From: a virus
IMG/VR virus record: IMGVR_UViG_3300046167_000369
Location: 1 to 57,312 of that record
Length of the DNA stretch: 57,312 nucleotides
Direction: 5' to 3' (one strand)
Numbering within the stretch: the stretch's first letter is position 1; each line of letters begins with the position of its first letter. The position numbers and the translations under genes are program-made. The notes beneath the pieces are model-generated. The model did not search any database and was not told where the DNA came from. It was given only the letters and a program-made list of their open reading frames with translations. Positions 22,752 through 34,110 of the stretch are shown piece after piece.

Positions 22752-23150
22752 ATGATGAACTACAGAGATTACAAATACAATTTAGTTACAGAGAAAAAAA
22801 TTATTGAATTTATAAATTCAGCAGATAAACCTTTACGAAGAAAAGACATAAAAAAATATGCTCTTAGTATAGGTTACAAGGATAGAACACTTAGTGATAT
22901 GCTTAAAAAAAGCGTTGTGAGTGGAAAAATACAAAGAATAAGTCAAGGTTTATATATGGGAACAGATAATAGAAAGGTTGGAAGTTTAGAGGTAATAGGG
23001 TACTCATTTGAGATGATTGAAGACGAGCCTAAGATAGTTATATCGATGGTAAAAGTTTTAGATACTGATGGTAAGTACATTAAATTTGCAAAACTAAAAG
23101 GTGTTGAGCCTTATTTACATATGTATCCAATATCATTTGCGAAAAAATGA
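22752..23150 (+). CDS. Winged-helix protein (AbiEi-antitoxin-like N-terminus)
   Basis: 132 aa. EKKIIEFINSADKPLRRKDI, then KKYALSIGYKDRTLSDMLKK and GKIQRISQGLYM form a winged helix like the N-terminal domain of AbiEi-type antitoxins and similar regulators. The C-terminal half is beta-rich. No toxin gene partner is next to it. Likely DNA-binding; role unknown. It starts 2 nt after the helicase stop. Confidence 0.65.
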   Translation: MMNYRDYKYNLVTEKKIIEFINSADKPLRRKDIKKYALSIGYKDRTLSDMLKKSVVSGKIQRISQGLYMGTDNRKVGSLEVIGYSFEMIEDEPKIVISMVKVLDTDGKYIKFAKLKGVEPYLHMYPISFAKK

Positions 23151-23155
23151 TTTGC

Positions 23156-23163
23156 TATATTTG
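23156..23163 (+). promoter_or_regulatory. Possible -7 element (TATATTTG)
   Basis: TATATTTG fits TAnnTTTG but the nearest TTTG is only 16 nt upstream and the start at 23170 follows within 7 nt, which would give an almost leaderless mRNA. Weak. Confidence 0.3.
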
Positions 23164-23169
23164 TAATAG

Positions 23170-23409
23170 ATGACCGAACAACAAATACAATCCAAGAGGA
23201 TAAAGCAACTGGAGTCTGAGGGGTACTACGTACTCAAGCTAGTGAAGACCAACAAGAATGGGATACCGGATATACTAGCTATACCACCAAATGCAGGTGT
23301 TATCTTTAGCGAAGTAAAGACACCAAAGGGTAGGGTGTCAAAGTTACAGGAGTATAGACTAAAAGAATTAGAAGGATATGGATTTAGAACTGAAGTATTT
23401 AGAGGCTGA
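23170..23409 (+). CDS. VRR-NUC domain nuclease
   Basis: 79 aa, the minimal size of a stand-alone VRR-NUC domain. GIPDILAIPPNAGVIFSEVK holds the catalytic D and E-x-K residues of the PD-(D/E)XK fold, and GRVSKLQEYRLKELEGYG is the following helix with the conserved Q. Such enzymes cut branched DNA such as Holliday junctions, useful before packaging. It overlaps the next gene by 32 nt. Confidence 0.88.
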   Translation: MTEQQIQSKRIKQLESEGYYVLKLVKTNKNGIPDILAIPPNAGVIFSEVKTPKGRVSKLQEYRLKELEGYGFRTEVFRG

Positions 23410-23737
23410 GACAAAGTGTGATATCGAAGACTGGTTCTTTGATAGGATGTCAGAGTATTCCATTGAAGATGCATCTACTATCATAGGAAGCACAGTTACG
23501 ATATTGGATGATCTTCCATACTCAGAGGGTTGGAGTCAGGAGATATCAGGTGTGATAAAGAAAGAGGATCCTATATTCTTTGTGGTTGAATACGTGAAGC
23601 AGGAAAATGAAATGCCATCATTGGTCGATGTGTACGAAATAGAAATGGATGAGTACCTAGACTACATTAAAAAAAATCAAACAATAAATTATTATGAATC
23701 AAATAGAAATGTTAAACCTAAAGCAGAGCAAGATTGA
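23378..23737 (+). CDS. Acidic hypothetical 119-aa protein
   Basis: MDLELKYLEAETKCDIEDWF, then a beta-rich middle (STVTILDDLPYSEGWSQEIS and DPIFFVVEYVKQENEMPSLV) and an acidic helix. No family recognised. It overlaps the VRR-NUC gene at its start and the DnaA-like gene at its end by 44 nt, so it is tightly packed in the replication operon. Confidence 0.6.
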   Translation: MDLELKYLEAETKCDIEDWFFDRMSEYSIEDASTIIGSTVTILDDLPYSEGWSQEISGVIKKEDPIFFVVEYVKQENEMPSLVDVYEIEMDEYLDYIKKNQTINYYESNRNVKPKAEQD

Positions 23738-24284
23738 TAGGCTTCAGGCTATAATTAAATCAACACTACTCGTTGATGTAAAGAATGACAAGAACAGAAG
23801 ACGCAATACCATAAACGCAAGATACATATACGCTGAGATACTTAGGAAGGATGGGTTCGGATGCTCAGACATTGGCAGGTCAATATGCAAGAACCACGCA
23901 ACCGTACTACACTACTTTAAAAACTTTGATGGATTCATAGAATCAGACAAAACATTCAGAGAAACCTTTGATTTAATAAGGAAAAGATACACAGACCATT
24001 ACGATTATGTTATAGATATGTCGTATGAAGAAATAAAAAAAGAAGCTTTTGCTTTGAGAATTGAAAATAAAAAACTAAATTCGGAAACAGACAGACTTCA
24101 ACTTGAACTACATTCTTTAAAAGAATCGTTTAAATTAATGGAGAAAGAGACCCAGGAGAAGGCAGAACAAGAGGAACGTCTAAATAAAATATACACTGTT
24201 ATTAAGCAGCGAACAAAGTACGGAACTGAACAAAAGGTTTTAAATAAAATAAATAATTTGTACAATGGTATATACGACTACTGA
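23694..24284 (+). CDS. DnaA domain-IV-like protein with coiled coil
   Basis: 196 aa. NDKNRRRNTINARYIYAEIL, then RKDGFGCSDIGRSICKNHAT and VLHYFKNFDGFI match the DnaA-box-binding helix-turn-helix (R..N..AR...; S...IG......HATV.H). Residues about 110-175 form a Glu/Lys coiled coil (IENKKLNSETDRLQLELHSL), suggesting an oligomer. It lacks the AAA+ part of DnaA. It may bind phage or host origin sequences. Confidence 0.8.
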   Translation: MNQIEMLNLKQSKIDRLQAIIKSTLLVDVKNDKNRRRNTINARYIYAEILRKDGFGCSDIGRSICKNHATVLHYFKNFDGFIESDKTFRETFDLIRKRYTDHYDYVIDMSYEEIKKEAFALRIENKKLNSETDRLQLELHSLKESFKLMEKETQEKAEQEERLNKIYTVIKQRTKYGTEQKVLNKINNLYNGIYDY

Positions 24285-24504
24285 TATTGACAAGGTGTTA
24301 TCTTACAAGACTTGGTCTAACAAACGCAAGTCAGATGAGTTACTTAGGATGGACTGTAATATGTATTGCAACTTAGGATCGGACTCTACAAAATCAGATC
24401 GTGCTGCTGTCAGGGTTGTATCTCGAAAGATATACTCAGCTATAAAGACGGTTGATGATTCGTTAGGAACATTATTGATACAAACTATAGACCCTAAAAA
24501 ATGA
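24265..24504 (+). CDS. Hypothetical 79-aa protein (YKTWSNKRKSDELL motif)
   Basis: MVYTTTDIDKVLSYKTWSNK, then RMDCNMYCNLGSDSTKSDRA and a helix ending LLIQTIDPKK. A pattern of short phage proteins with D-C-x-M-Y-C-N-L-G-S-D-S that I recall without function. It overlaps the DnaA-like gene by 20 nt. Confidence 0.65.
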   Translation: MVYTTTDIDKVLSYKTWSNKRKSDELLRMDCNMYCNLGSDSTKSDRAAVRVVSRKIYSAIKTVDDSLGTLLIQTIDPKK

Positions 24505-24508
24505 TATA

Positions 24509-24703
24509 ATGGCACAGGACTTCTCGGTATTTGATATAGACAGAATCAATCATATAAATTATCTGATGGATAAGATTAACGACTGCTCTAATAACATATA
24601 CGAGGCTCTTGTTGATAGGGAGTTCGAGGACCTGGCAAAAGAAATAGATGTCCTTGAATCAATACTAAAAGAAATATCTGAATCTATAGATGATGAAGTA
24701 TAA
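24509..24703 (+). CDS. Small helical hypothetical protein (64 aa)
   Basis: MAQDFSVFDIDRINHINYLM, then an acidic coiled coil (REFEDLAKEIDVLESILKEI). No family recognised. It overlaps the nuclease gene that follows by 14 nt. Confidence 0.6.
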   Translation: MAQDFSVFDIDRINHINYLMDKINDCSNNIYEALVDREFEDLAKEIDVLESILKEISESIDDEV

Positions 24704-25118
24704 CTACTCGCAATTTGCATCTGAAAAGCAGCTATATGAATTCGTTAAGGAGTTCTATATAGATGACCTAACTAATTCAGAATCATCCACGAGTAGATAC
24801 GATTGCACATCTGAGAAGTATAATATAGATATTGAATTAAAGTGCAGGCGCAAGCACTACGATGAGTTGTTGATAGAGAAGTCTAAGTACGATTCATTAA
24901 TCAGGCGTTCAAAAGAATTAGGTACTACTGTGGTATATATAAACTCTACACCTGAGGGGGTGTGGGGTTTTTATTTGAATGAGTGTAACATCGAGTGGTC
25001 TACAAGGGACCTGCCTAAGCAGACAGACTTCAGCCGGAGGCATAGAGTTCCAAAGGTAGTTGGATACCTCAACGTAAACGATGGCGTTGATTTACTTTCT
25101 CTTCTTCCTTCTGTTTAA
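24690..25118 (+). CDS. Putative PD-(D/E)XK endonuclease
   Basis: 142 aa. SRYDCTSEKYNIDIELKCRR contains the likely catalytic core (D...IELK), and YDELLIEKSKYDSLIRRSKE plus TTVVYINSTPEGVWGFYLNE follow as the helix and strand of a restriction-like fold. Target unknown; the position at the end of the replication arm suggests host-DNA degradation or recombination. Its 3' end overlaps the convergent small gene at 25092 by 27 nt. Confidence 0.7.
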   Translation: MMKYNYSQFASEKQLYEFVKEFYIDDLTNSESSTSRYDCTSEKYNIDIELKCRRKHYDELLIEKSKYDSLIRRSKELGTTVVYINSTPEGVWGFYLNECNIEWSTRDLPKQTDFSRRHRVPKVVGYLNVNDGVDLLSLLPSV

Positions 25119-25238
25119 CTTATGAAGCTTTGACTTCTTGAATCCATCAGTGGCGTAGTAAAGCTTCACCTGTTTATCGGTGAAGACCTTACCACTTGGA
25201 CTGATGTTTTTATTTCTCCCTATCTTCTTGAACGGCAT
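25092..25238 (-). CDS. Small basic protein (MPFKKIGRNK type), last of the virion operon
   Basis: 48 aa: MPFKKIGRNKNISPSGKVFT, then DKQVKLYYATDGFKKSKLHK and a basic tail LNRRKKRK. The pattern SPSG..FT.KQV.LYYATDGFK is one I recall in small phage proteins. It begins 7 nt after the stop of the giant internal protein gene and runs convergent into the plus-strand nuclease gene. Strongly basic, so a packaged DNA-binding protein is possible (inference). Confidence 0.65.
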   Translation of the reverse strand: MPFKKIGRNKNISPSGKVFTDKQVKLYYATDGFKKSKLHKLNRRKKRK

Positions 25239-25245
25239 AGCTTAG

Positions 25246-28200
25246 TTATTTTTTTAGCTTTTTTAGTTCTTCTTTTCTTTTCTTATCTTTCTCTTCTTTC
25301 TTCTTTCTTCTCTCTTCACTTACTTCTTCTTTTAATCTTTCAAGTTTTTCATATTCTGGACTCAAGTCCCCGAAGGTCTTATCCCATAGGAATATATCAT
25401 CCTCCTTCATTTCACTTTCACTTTTATATATCGTAGACTCAAGAAGTTTATCTCTTAATTGTTTTAGTTCTTTAGCCTTAGGGCTTGAACTTGAAGTTTT
25501 TGCTCCTCCTTCGATAACATAATTAGAATATCCAAGTATCTTAAGTATATCTTTACTTATGTCTCCTCCTTCTCCTAGAGTTGAGTAGTTTTCATATAGC
25601 TTATTTAATGTTGGTCCAGGCACACCTCCAATAGTAAATAACTCAAGATAAAAATTCTTCATTTTTTCAGCTTTCTTGACAGGGTCCTCTGTTTGAATTG
25701 CAATCTTTGCTTTTGTCGTTATCTGCTGTGCTGTTTGAAGTAAACCAACAGACTTTGTACCTGTACCTGCCCAAGGTTTACCTGTCGCTAAGTCAGCACC
25801 CATATTAATAAATTCACCTATTATAAATAAAGCGTTTAAATTTCCAACAATACCTGCTCTAAACAAGTCTGCTTCATCCTCATCATCAAAGTCAGTAAGA
25901 AGTCCCGGAAGACCTGAAGATATATATTGGAATAACACTGGCATAGCTATATGGTACATAATAAATGTTCTAACATTCTCCATCAATGTTCCCTTGCCTG
26001 CAGTCTTGTCCAACTTTGATATCTTTTTACTTAGATTCCTTATTGACTGAATCTCTTTTCTAAGATATTGTTTTTGAGTTGTTAAGAACATATTAAGTCC
26101 TCTCATTATAGCATCTCCTGTTTGAAAGACATCCTTATCCTGAAGATCACTAGACTGCTGAGTTCTTTTTGTAGCCCTTTCAAACCTTTTAACAGCGTAA
26201 TCAATAGCCTGTTGTTCTGTAGCTTTTGGATTTTTCTTTTTAAACTGAGCCTTATGGTATGAGTATAAAGGTAAACCACCAAGCATAATTGCAGTTCTAT
26301 CACCTACCTTTATGTGGTACATCATTGCTTTTAGAATCCATTCTTTTGCAGGTTTAGGAACAAAGCTTTTCATTGCATCTTCAGAATAGCTTTCTATATT
26401 TTTCATAATAGAATCATACTTCCTGTCTTGCATATATATAGAGTTGTCCCTAACTTCCTTCCAAACCTTTGCTTGTTGTGCTTTATTTTTAGATGCGTAT
26501 TCAAGCCACTTTAATCCACCAATATCATTCATATATGTAAACGTAGACGTTAGCTGTTTTATATATATTACTGGAGAAAGTGCAAGCCTTGCAATTATAA
26601 ACGCAGTGTTCCAAGAGTTTACAAACTTATCTGTAGTTGAAGTCCTAGCCCCTCTATTTGCTATCTTCTTTAAAGAAACATCAATTAATTCCTTAGCTGT
26701 TTTCCCATATATATTCTCAATTGAAGAACTTATGTACTGATTTGAAAAAATTCTGTTTATATAACTTATGTTTTCGGCATATGCAGCAAAGTATTCCATA
26801 TCAGTTAGATATGTCATAAGTGCATCATCACCGTCCATTGCAATTATCTTCTTATTGGTATTCATTCTAGCCTTGCTTGACTGTGCAGTAACTACATTAG
26901 ATGCCTTTCCAACACCTGAAATTAAGTCTAAAGGTTCCTGCTCCACTCCATCTATATATTTTTTACCTGCATAGTTTTCATTCTGAGGCATATTTGTTCT
27001 GTATATTTTTCTGTATACATCATTGTACTTAGAGTACTTTGAAGGGAATAGTTCGTCTACTTGAAAGTCTGCCCACTTCTTAACCTCAGGCTCAAGAGCA
27101 TTCTCAATCTCAGACATTACACGCTTGGCATTTTCTTTATTTATCTCTTTCTTTCTTTCTATTTCCTCCTTGCTGTCAAACTCTGAATTTATTTGTTCTA
27201 ACCCAAACATATCCACACTCTCAAAAGAAGGATGATTTGATGGGTCCTTGTATTGGTTATATAAATAATACAATTGATTTTGACTTAGTACTAATGAGTT
27301 TTCTACAACTGCATCTTTCAAAGCCTTCTTTGTTTCCCCGTTTTTATTATCGTTATAGTTGTCTTTTGCTTTCTGCAATAATGATTTATCTATTACTATA
27401 CCTGTGTTTTTTAATTTTTTATTTTGACGTATTTTATATGCAGTCTTACGCCAAGACTTATTTCCATATATCTCAATAAGTTTATTTTTAATCATAGACT
27501 CATACTCCATCCTTGCTTTCTTGAACTCAATAGATGATTCATCTATCCTTTCTGTTACAAGTTTCTGAAGATTTCCTCCAAACATTTCCCCTGGCATTGA
27601 TGATATCTTGTCAATCAAACCATCTAAAGCCTCTGCACTTGTTAATACATCATCTACTTTTACACCTATACTTTTGAGTATTTGTTTAGTTTTTGCATCA
27701 ACCTTCTTAGAGAGTTCTTTATTTTCTTGTCCTCTCTTAGCTAGTTTAAGTTCTTTTATAGCATCAGGTGAACTAAGGTCAATTTTATTACCTGTTATCT
27801 CTTCATAAGCTATTTCAAAGTCTTCCTTAGCCTTTAGTCTTGATCTTTCAATTTCTGATTTCAATTCAGTCTTACCCTCTGATATTATTTGACTTAAAGT
27901 AGTATCTATATTATCAAGGGACTGTATCTTACTAAAGTCAGTATCATCCATTAGCTGAGAGTTGTTATACTCTATTGCAACTTGAATGTCTACCATTCTG
28001 TTTACCTGCTCATTACTAAGCTGACCCTCGGAATTTAATGTATTAAACTCATTAACTAAATCCTCGTTTATTTTAGCTATGGTCTCTACGTCCTGTTCTG
28101 TAATTGTTTTTTTAGTAGGCTTAAATATATTACTATTTATATAGTCAATACGTTCTTTAGCAGCAACACTTATTATCTTTCCTTTTAATCTACCACTCTG

Positions 28201-31200
28201 AACCTTTGTATATTTCTTGCCTAATATGTTATTTATATTCTTAGACAGAGACTCTACATTCTTTCTTATAACAAGCTTTGCAACATCCTCATAAACATTT
28301 TCTATATTCTTTTCATTAGCCTCTGTTACTGACCTAACCATATCAATCACCTCCTTCTTTGTATACAAACTAGGTGGAAGTGTTTTTCTAATAAAGTTTC
28401 TAAGACCTGCCTTTACCTTGTTTAGTTCTTTTGCTCCTTTCTTTCTTTCTCTAACTATAGTTCTGGCTTCCTTTATTTTTTGATCCATATTCTTTGTTGG
28501 CTTTGTTCCAACAAATTTTTGAATATCACTAAGAAGTGCAGCTTGAGTTGTAGATAATCCCTTTCTACTTCTTAATTCACCCTTAACCTTGTATGTATCT
28601 GACTCAGAAATATACTCAGGCTGTTGCTGTAAAAATTCTATGGTCTTATCTACTATCTCTTGCTTAGTATATTTTTTTGACTTAAGGTTCTTTCTTTCAA
28701 GTTTCTTTCCATATTCTATTACTCTATTAAATAATGGACCACCAATATTTAGTCCTCCCATTATATTTTTAAAGCTATCAGGGACAGTCTTTTTTTCGAA
28801 TATATCTGCTACTGGCACCTCCAAAGCCTTTTTCGCTTCTGTTGCGGTCATACCTCTATCCCTTATAAGGTAATCCTTTATCGTTTCATCCTTGAAGTTG
28901 TTTCTTCTTCCTTCGCTTATGATTGATGACACAGACATTACCTTTTGTTGTCTTTGTTTTCTAGCTACCTTAGCTACCTTAGGTATTGCACCTGCACTTG
29001 ATAATACATTTGACTGAGCAAAATTCTCATCTGCCTTTCTTGATACCACCGTTTCATCTGTGTTGTATTTAGTATAGGTATCTGTTATATCATAAGATTT
29101 AAAGAACTTACTAGGTTGCATTATCTTATTAATCTTAGCCTTAACAACCCAACCAAATGACGGATGATGGTCTACATCTTTAGGATTAGTTTTAGAAACT
29201 TCAAATGTTGTTGGGTCAAACTCAATGAAAGACATAATCTCACCTCCAACAACTCCCTTGTTTAAAGGGTCAGTAATTCTATTATGAAACTCAGTTAGAT
29301 TCTTTACACCAATTGCTTTCTGAAATGTTTTGTCAGATGCAATTTTTTGATTTAATATTTTTCTAAGGTCAGGAGAATAATTGTTTTCAATATCTAATAA
29401 AGTGACCAATGCTTTTGGGTCCTCCTTAAAACTATTTAGATTTTTTAATCTACTGTTATTCTTCTTGTTGAATTTTTCTAAAGCACTCTTACCATCCTTA
29501 GATTGAAGTCCACTATTGAATGCATCAATAAGATTTTTCTTACTAAGTATTTTTTCATCAAGAACTAAATCAACTAAAGATTCAAAAATGTGTTGCTGAA
29601 ATTGCCAAGAACCATTTAGAGTACCGGAATGTGGAGCAAACAAATCTGCCTCACCTTCTATTGAGTTTCTAATAAACCCTTCGGCTTGAGACTTCGTATT
29701 AAAAGCAGCAAGGTTAGATACATCACCTAACTTCCTGCCCGTTTTATTCATAATAATCGGAACATAGTTACGTCCGCCTAAAAGATTTATACTGTATCCA
29801 TTACCCAACTCAGTCAAACCTGCGTTGGTATAGTCATACATATTAGTTACAAAGTTTCTCCCATCTAAAGTATAAACATCTACATCCTGAACAAGTTCTC
29901 TAACCCAAGTTCTCTGATCGTTCTGAACTTTAGGTGCATCTATTATATCTATTTGTTTTCTAGGAATTTTTAAGGTTCCAACTTCACCTTCAGAACCTTG
30001 CTCTTCTTGTTCTAAAGTCTGAATGTCTGACTCCTCAATAACCTCACCTGTTCTAGTCTTTCTTGATATTACATTTAATAGGTCAACAACATCAGAATCT
30101 TTTGCTCCGAAGTCACTTCCTAATTTAATACCAAACTTTTTAGCTATACTCTTTAAGAAATCTACAATTATATTTTTTGATGGTCTGTTAAGCTGTCTGT
30201 ATTCAGAGGAAAGTATACCTACTAATTCCGCTAATCTTTCTTCATTTTGTAACTCACCCTCATAACTCTTAGCAAAAGCTTCAATTCTTTTTGAAATATC
30301 ACTGTCTTTTGGTAGAACCTTTAGAACAGACGATACCATCTTCTCTGATGCTATTGCAATATCTGGATCGCTTTTTATTTTATCCATTAATACTGCGTGA
30401 AATATTTCGTGTGGTACTGTAGTCTTTGTAGCTTTAGACAGGTTAACGTGTATAGTGGTATTGTTAGGATTATATTCTGCTCTACCATCACCAAGCTTTG
30501 CATACTTTAAATACTCATCATTGGTTTCGTGAAGTACTATTTTAACATTAGGTAATACTTTAGAAATAGACTTTGCTGCAAGTTTAGCTATATTAACCAC
30601 ATTACCTCTTAATGGGTTGGTATTTTTAGAACCATCTTTACTTCGGTTCAATGTAATGTTCTGTCCTTTTTTGAATAATGAATCAATATCATTTTGTTCT
30701 TCAGTTGTTACTTCTTCAGTTACTTTCTCAGTTACAGTTGTATCAGTAAACTCTTCAGAAATCATTTTTCTAAAGTCATCTAATTCTTGTTGCTCCTGAT
30801 TAGCAGTTTCAATTTCAGTCTCTAAAGCCTTTATTCTTTTTGTTTCTGCATCATACTCTACAGTTCCTTCTTCTATATTTTGAATGTCTATTTTGCTTTC
30901 TTCAAGCTTTTCTTCAAGTACATTTAAAGGTTGCTCTGATAGGTTATCAAAACTAAAAGTTTCGGCTTTTCTTCTTGGTGTTATATCTTCCTCAGCTACA
31001 ACCTCCTCGGCTACAGTTGGTTCGGCAACCTCCTCAGTTACAGTTGGTTCGGCAACCTCCTCAGCTACAACTTCTTCAGCTACAGTTGGTTCAGCTACAA
31101 CTTCTTCAGCTACAACTTCTTTCTTACCTAACTCAGTTAGTTCGTTGTCTATCTCTTTGATACGTTCCTTCTCCTTAACGACTAAGTTAGGCTCCTTGCC

Positions 31201-34098
31201 CTCAACCTTAGACTCTAGGTTTCTCTTCTCTACTATTAAGTTGAAAGCTTCTTTGGCATCACTCGTATTTAAGTTGTCAGGTATCTGATTAAATACTCCT
31301 AATGAATAATCTAATCCGTCAAGACTTTTTTGTGCTTGTTCCTGAGTCATCTTGTCCTGTAAAACTTGAACTTCTAATTGTGTTTTATATAAGTCGTAGT
31401 TCTTTTTTCTAGTTGCTACAGTACGCATCATATCAAATTCAGTTTGACTTTCAATGCCATTTTTAGCTGCTCTAAATGCTTGACCTGCTGAATTCATAAC
31501 AGAACCTCCTACAAATCCAATCAGCCCGTTCTCCAAAATCATCGCAGCAGCTTCTCCAATTGTTTGTGGTGTATCGAAATATTCTTTTCCCTTTATACCA
31601 TTGTATGCTTTCTTAAGACCAATGTCCATACCTGCTGCCTGTGCAATTTCTGTACCTGCCTCGAAACCACCTGCGGTTAAAACGTTAAGTCCTCTCTCAG
31701 CAACAGTCTCCTTAGCATTTCTTTTTATTATTTCTGAAATAACTTTTGCACTTGCCCCTTCAGGTATCTCTTGAAATGATTTATCAATAAGTCTTGCAAC
31801 TAACTTTTTTCCGGCAGGTTTTGCTAACATTGCTTTACCTAATCCAACCTTCTCTAATGCACCTACACCTAATCCATAGATAGTAGACATAATTATTTTC
31901 TCATACTCAGGCACATCATCAAACTCAGGGTTATCCATTAAAGCTTTATTCTGAGAGTAAGACTGTGCAAACAATCCTAAGAACCCTCCATCAACAACAA
32001 ACTTACCAATTTTAGCAATTGGTACACCACCAGTGAGAACACTACCTGTAGCCATAGCACCAACGCTTTCAGTAATACCAAATATTGCCTTAGTAAATAT
32101 ATCTCTATTTTCGCTTGAGAAATACTCCTGAGTCGAAACACCTGGAATAAGTTCTTCCATTGCTCTTTCTGCGTATGTCTGTCCGTATATGTCCTGTCCG
32201 GTATCCCCCTTAAGAAAACCAATTACAGAGGCTGCACCTCCAACAAATTTCTTAACAATTCCAGTTCCAAAGCTACCTCTATCCTGTTCTAATAGATAGC
32301 TTGCTCCTTGCGCCCTGTCTATATTTGATTCTGCAGTTTCAATTGTAGCTTTGTTTTTAGAGTATTCATCTGAAAGCTGCTTAAATTCTGTTACTTTCTC
32401 TAACATTATATCATCCTGAGGCTTCACCCCTGGAATTTGCTCACGATCTAAAATTGATTCTAATTTATTAAATTGAATATCGGATTCAAGTTCGTTTATT
32501 CTTTCTTCTATAATATCATTTGATTTCTTCTTGTTTTTAATTAGTGATTTTGTTCTGTATAGATTTTCTTTTTGATAGTATGTAGGCATAAGGCTTACAT
32601 CATCTGCTACTATATTATCAAGTTCATCGCTATTTTCTAACCATTCTTGCCTAGCCTCAATTAAATCATTTCTTTCCTCAGGATTCAATTGTGGAAAATC
32701 ATAGTCGAAAGAAGTTTCGTTTAACAGTTCGGTTAATTTTTTAGGATTTTCTCTAAGGTCTCTAGCCACTTTAGCATCAAAACTTGGGTCCTTCTCAATT
32801 GATTTTATTATTAATTCTTCATACTTTTTTCTTGCTAAGTCTCTGTCGTATGACTTTATACCAAGTTCAATAAATGACTTTAGTTTCTTGGCTTCGACTT
32901 TTCTGCCCTCTTTAGAAGTAGATAAATCAAATGAATCCGTTTCACCTGTAAGTTTATTTTTTACTTTAACGTAGTCAAAACCTGCTTCTGCTTCTTCAAC
33001 CTGAAATATTTCTGATTCAGGTCCACCTAAAGACTTAAGTTGTTTACGAAACTTTGGTACAAATTCAGACTCATATTGATTCTGCTTAAAGCTTTCATCA
33101 ATATCTGACTTAATCTTAGATACAGACTTCTTTCTTCTTTCTACTGTTTTATAATGTTCAGATTCAGTGTCTAATCCAAGAATCGTGCGATCTAATTTCT
33201 TTGAAACCTTAGGATCAGTAACTACATCTTTTAACTTTTTATCTAGTAGTTCTTTTGTTAATTTTTCTCTTAAAGATTCTGGAGTTACTTCCATCTCTTT
33301 ATACTTCTGTCTGTTTTGAAACTCAGACAAGCTTTCAATTTCTGAAGTTATTGCTTTATTTTTACTTTTCTTTATTTCTGATTCTCTTCTTTCAATTGAT
33401 TTATCAGTTTCTTCTGTTCCTAAAAAATATTCAAATAGTTGGTCTAGTTCTTTTTCCTTTTCTTCCTTGTCTATCTTCCAGTTTATTTCTTTTTTTATTT
33501 CAATTTGACTTGGTAGTTCAGACCAAGTCCCGTAATCACGAGATGATTTTGTATAACTTTTTTGTTCTGGAACTAATGGAACTGCTCCTTTTTCTAATGC
33601 CTGAGTTCTAAGACCTGATGGATCATCAATCGGTATAAATTTATTTTGAGTTTTTTCTCCAAGATTTATCAAGAACGTTCCGTCTGGTTGTCTCTTGTAT
33701 TTTGCTCCTGGTCTTGTAGGATATGTATATATATCGTCCTCAGGTTCTACCTCATCGCTTCCTTGCTGCGTAGACAAATCCAAAGAAGAATCTTCCGATA
33801 CGAAGTCCAACCCACCTTGCTTCGGAGCCATTGCTTCTGACATCTGCTCCTGTGCTGTCGGCTCTTTTTTTTTTACTTCCTCTGTGGCTTCAGTTACTTC
33901 AGGCTGAGATACTGCATACTTCTGCAAGAAACTCCTCTTTGCTTCTTGTGTAAGTGTCCATCTCTTGATGCTACCACATCAAAAACCTTATCACGGTATG
34001 CGTTGTCGTTGTTGTACTTCTGCTCAAACTCTCCGTAAGACTTTGTGTAGTAACCCTCCTCTTCGAAGTAGTTCATATAGCTTTTGAAGTTCGTTCAT
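25246..34098 (-). CDS. Giant internal virion protein with zincin-like peptidase motif (frameshifted near its start)
   Basis: About 2950 aa. The long open part is 33927-25246. The start is reconstructed from ATG 34098 (MNELQKLYELL) through indels near 34064 and 33934, giving EEGYYTKSYGEFEQKY and SRDGHLHKKQRGSFLQKY, a doubled N-terminal motif I recall in such phage proteins. Long coiled-coil stretches, hydrophobic Gly/Ala helices (near 580-690 and 2640-2740) and a VAEE repeat (near 940-990) follow. At about 1170 TTVPHEIFHAVLMDK holds an HExxH zinc-peptidase motif. The C-terminal third resembles the large polyvalent protein-associated part (IAMDGDDALMTYLTDMEYFA and LSPVIYIKQLTSTFTYM). As the last and largest of three internal proteins it may be ejected with the DNA, like T7 gp16. 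Confidence 0.8.
30989..31122 (-). repeat. In-frame repeat encoding VAEE/EPTV units
   Basis: Imperfect tandem copies of GCTACAACTTCTTCAGCTAC-type and GGTTCGGCAACCTCCTCAG-type blocks (plus-strand view). They encode alternating E-V-V-A-E-E and A-E-P-T-V units, probably a flexible acidic linker in the giant protein. Unit number could vary by slippage. Confidence 0.7.
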
Positions 34099-34110
34099 AT
34101 TGTATTTATA

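Noticed and set aside
22752-23150. Toxin-antitoxin pair based on the AbiEi-like winged helix
   Set aside because: Neither neighbour resembles an AbiEii nucleotidyltransferase; a lone winged-helix protein is the safer reading.
30989-31122. Separate plus-strand genes over the VAEE repeat
   Set aside because: They are antisense shadows of the low-complexity part of the giant protein.
25246-34098. Giant protein as a virion RNA polymerase like that of N4 or crAss-like phages
   Set aside because: I found no DxDGD-type or T7-like polymerase motif; the MDGDDAL stretch fits the polyvalent-associated module instead.
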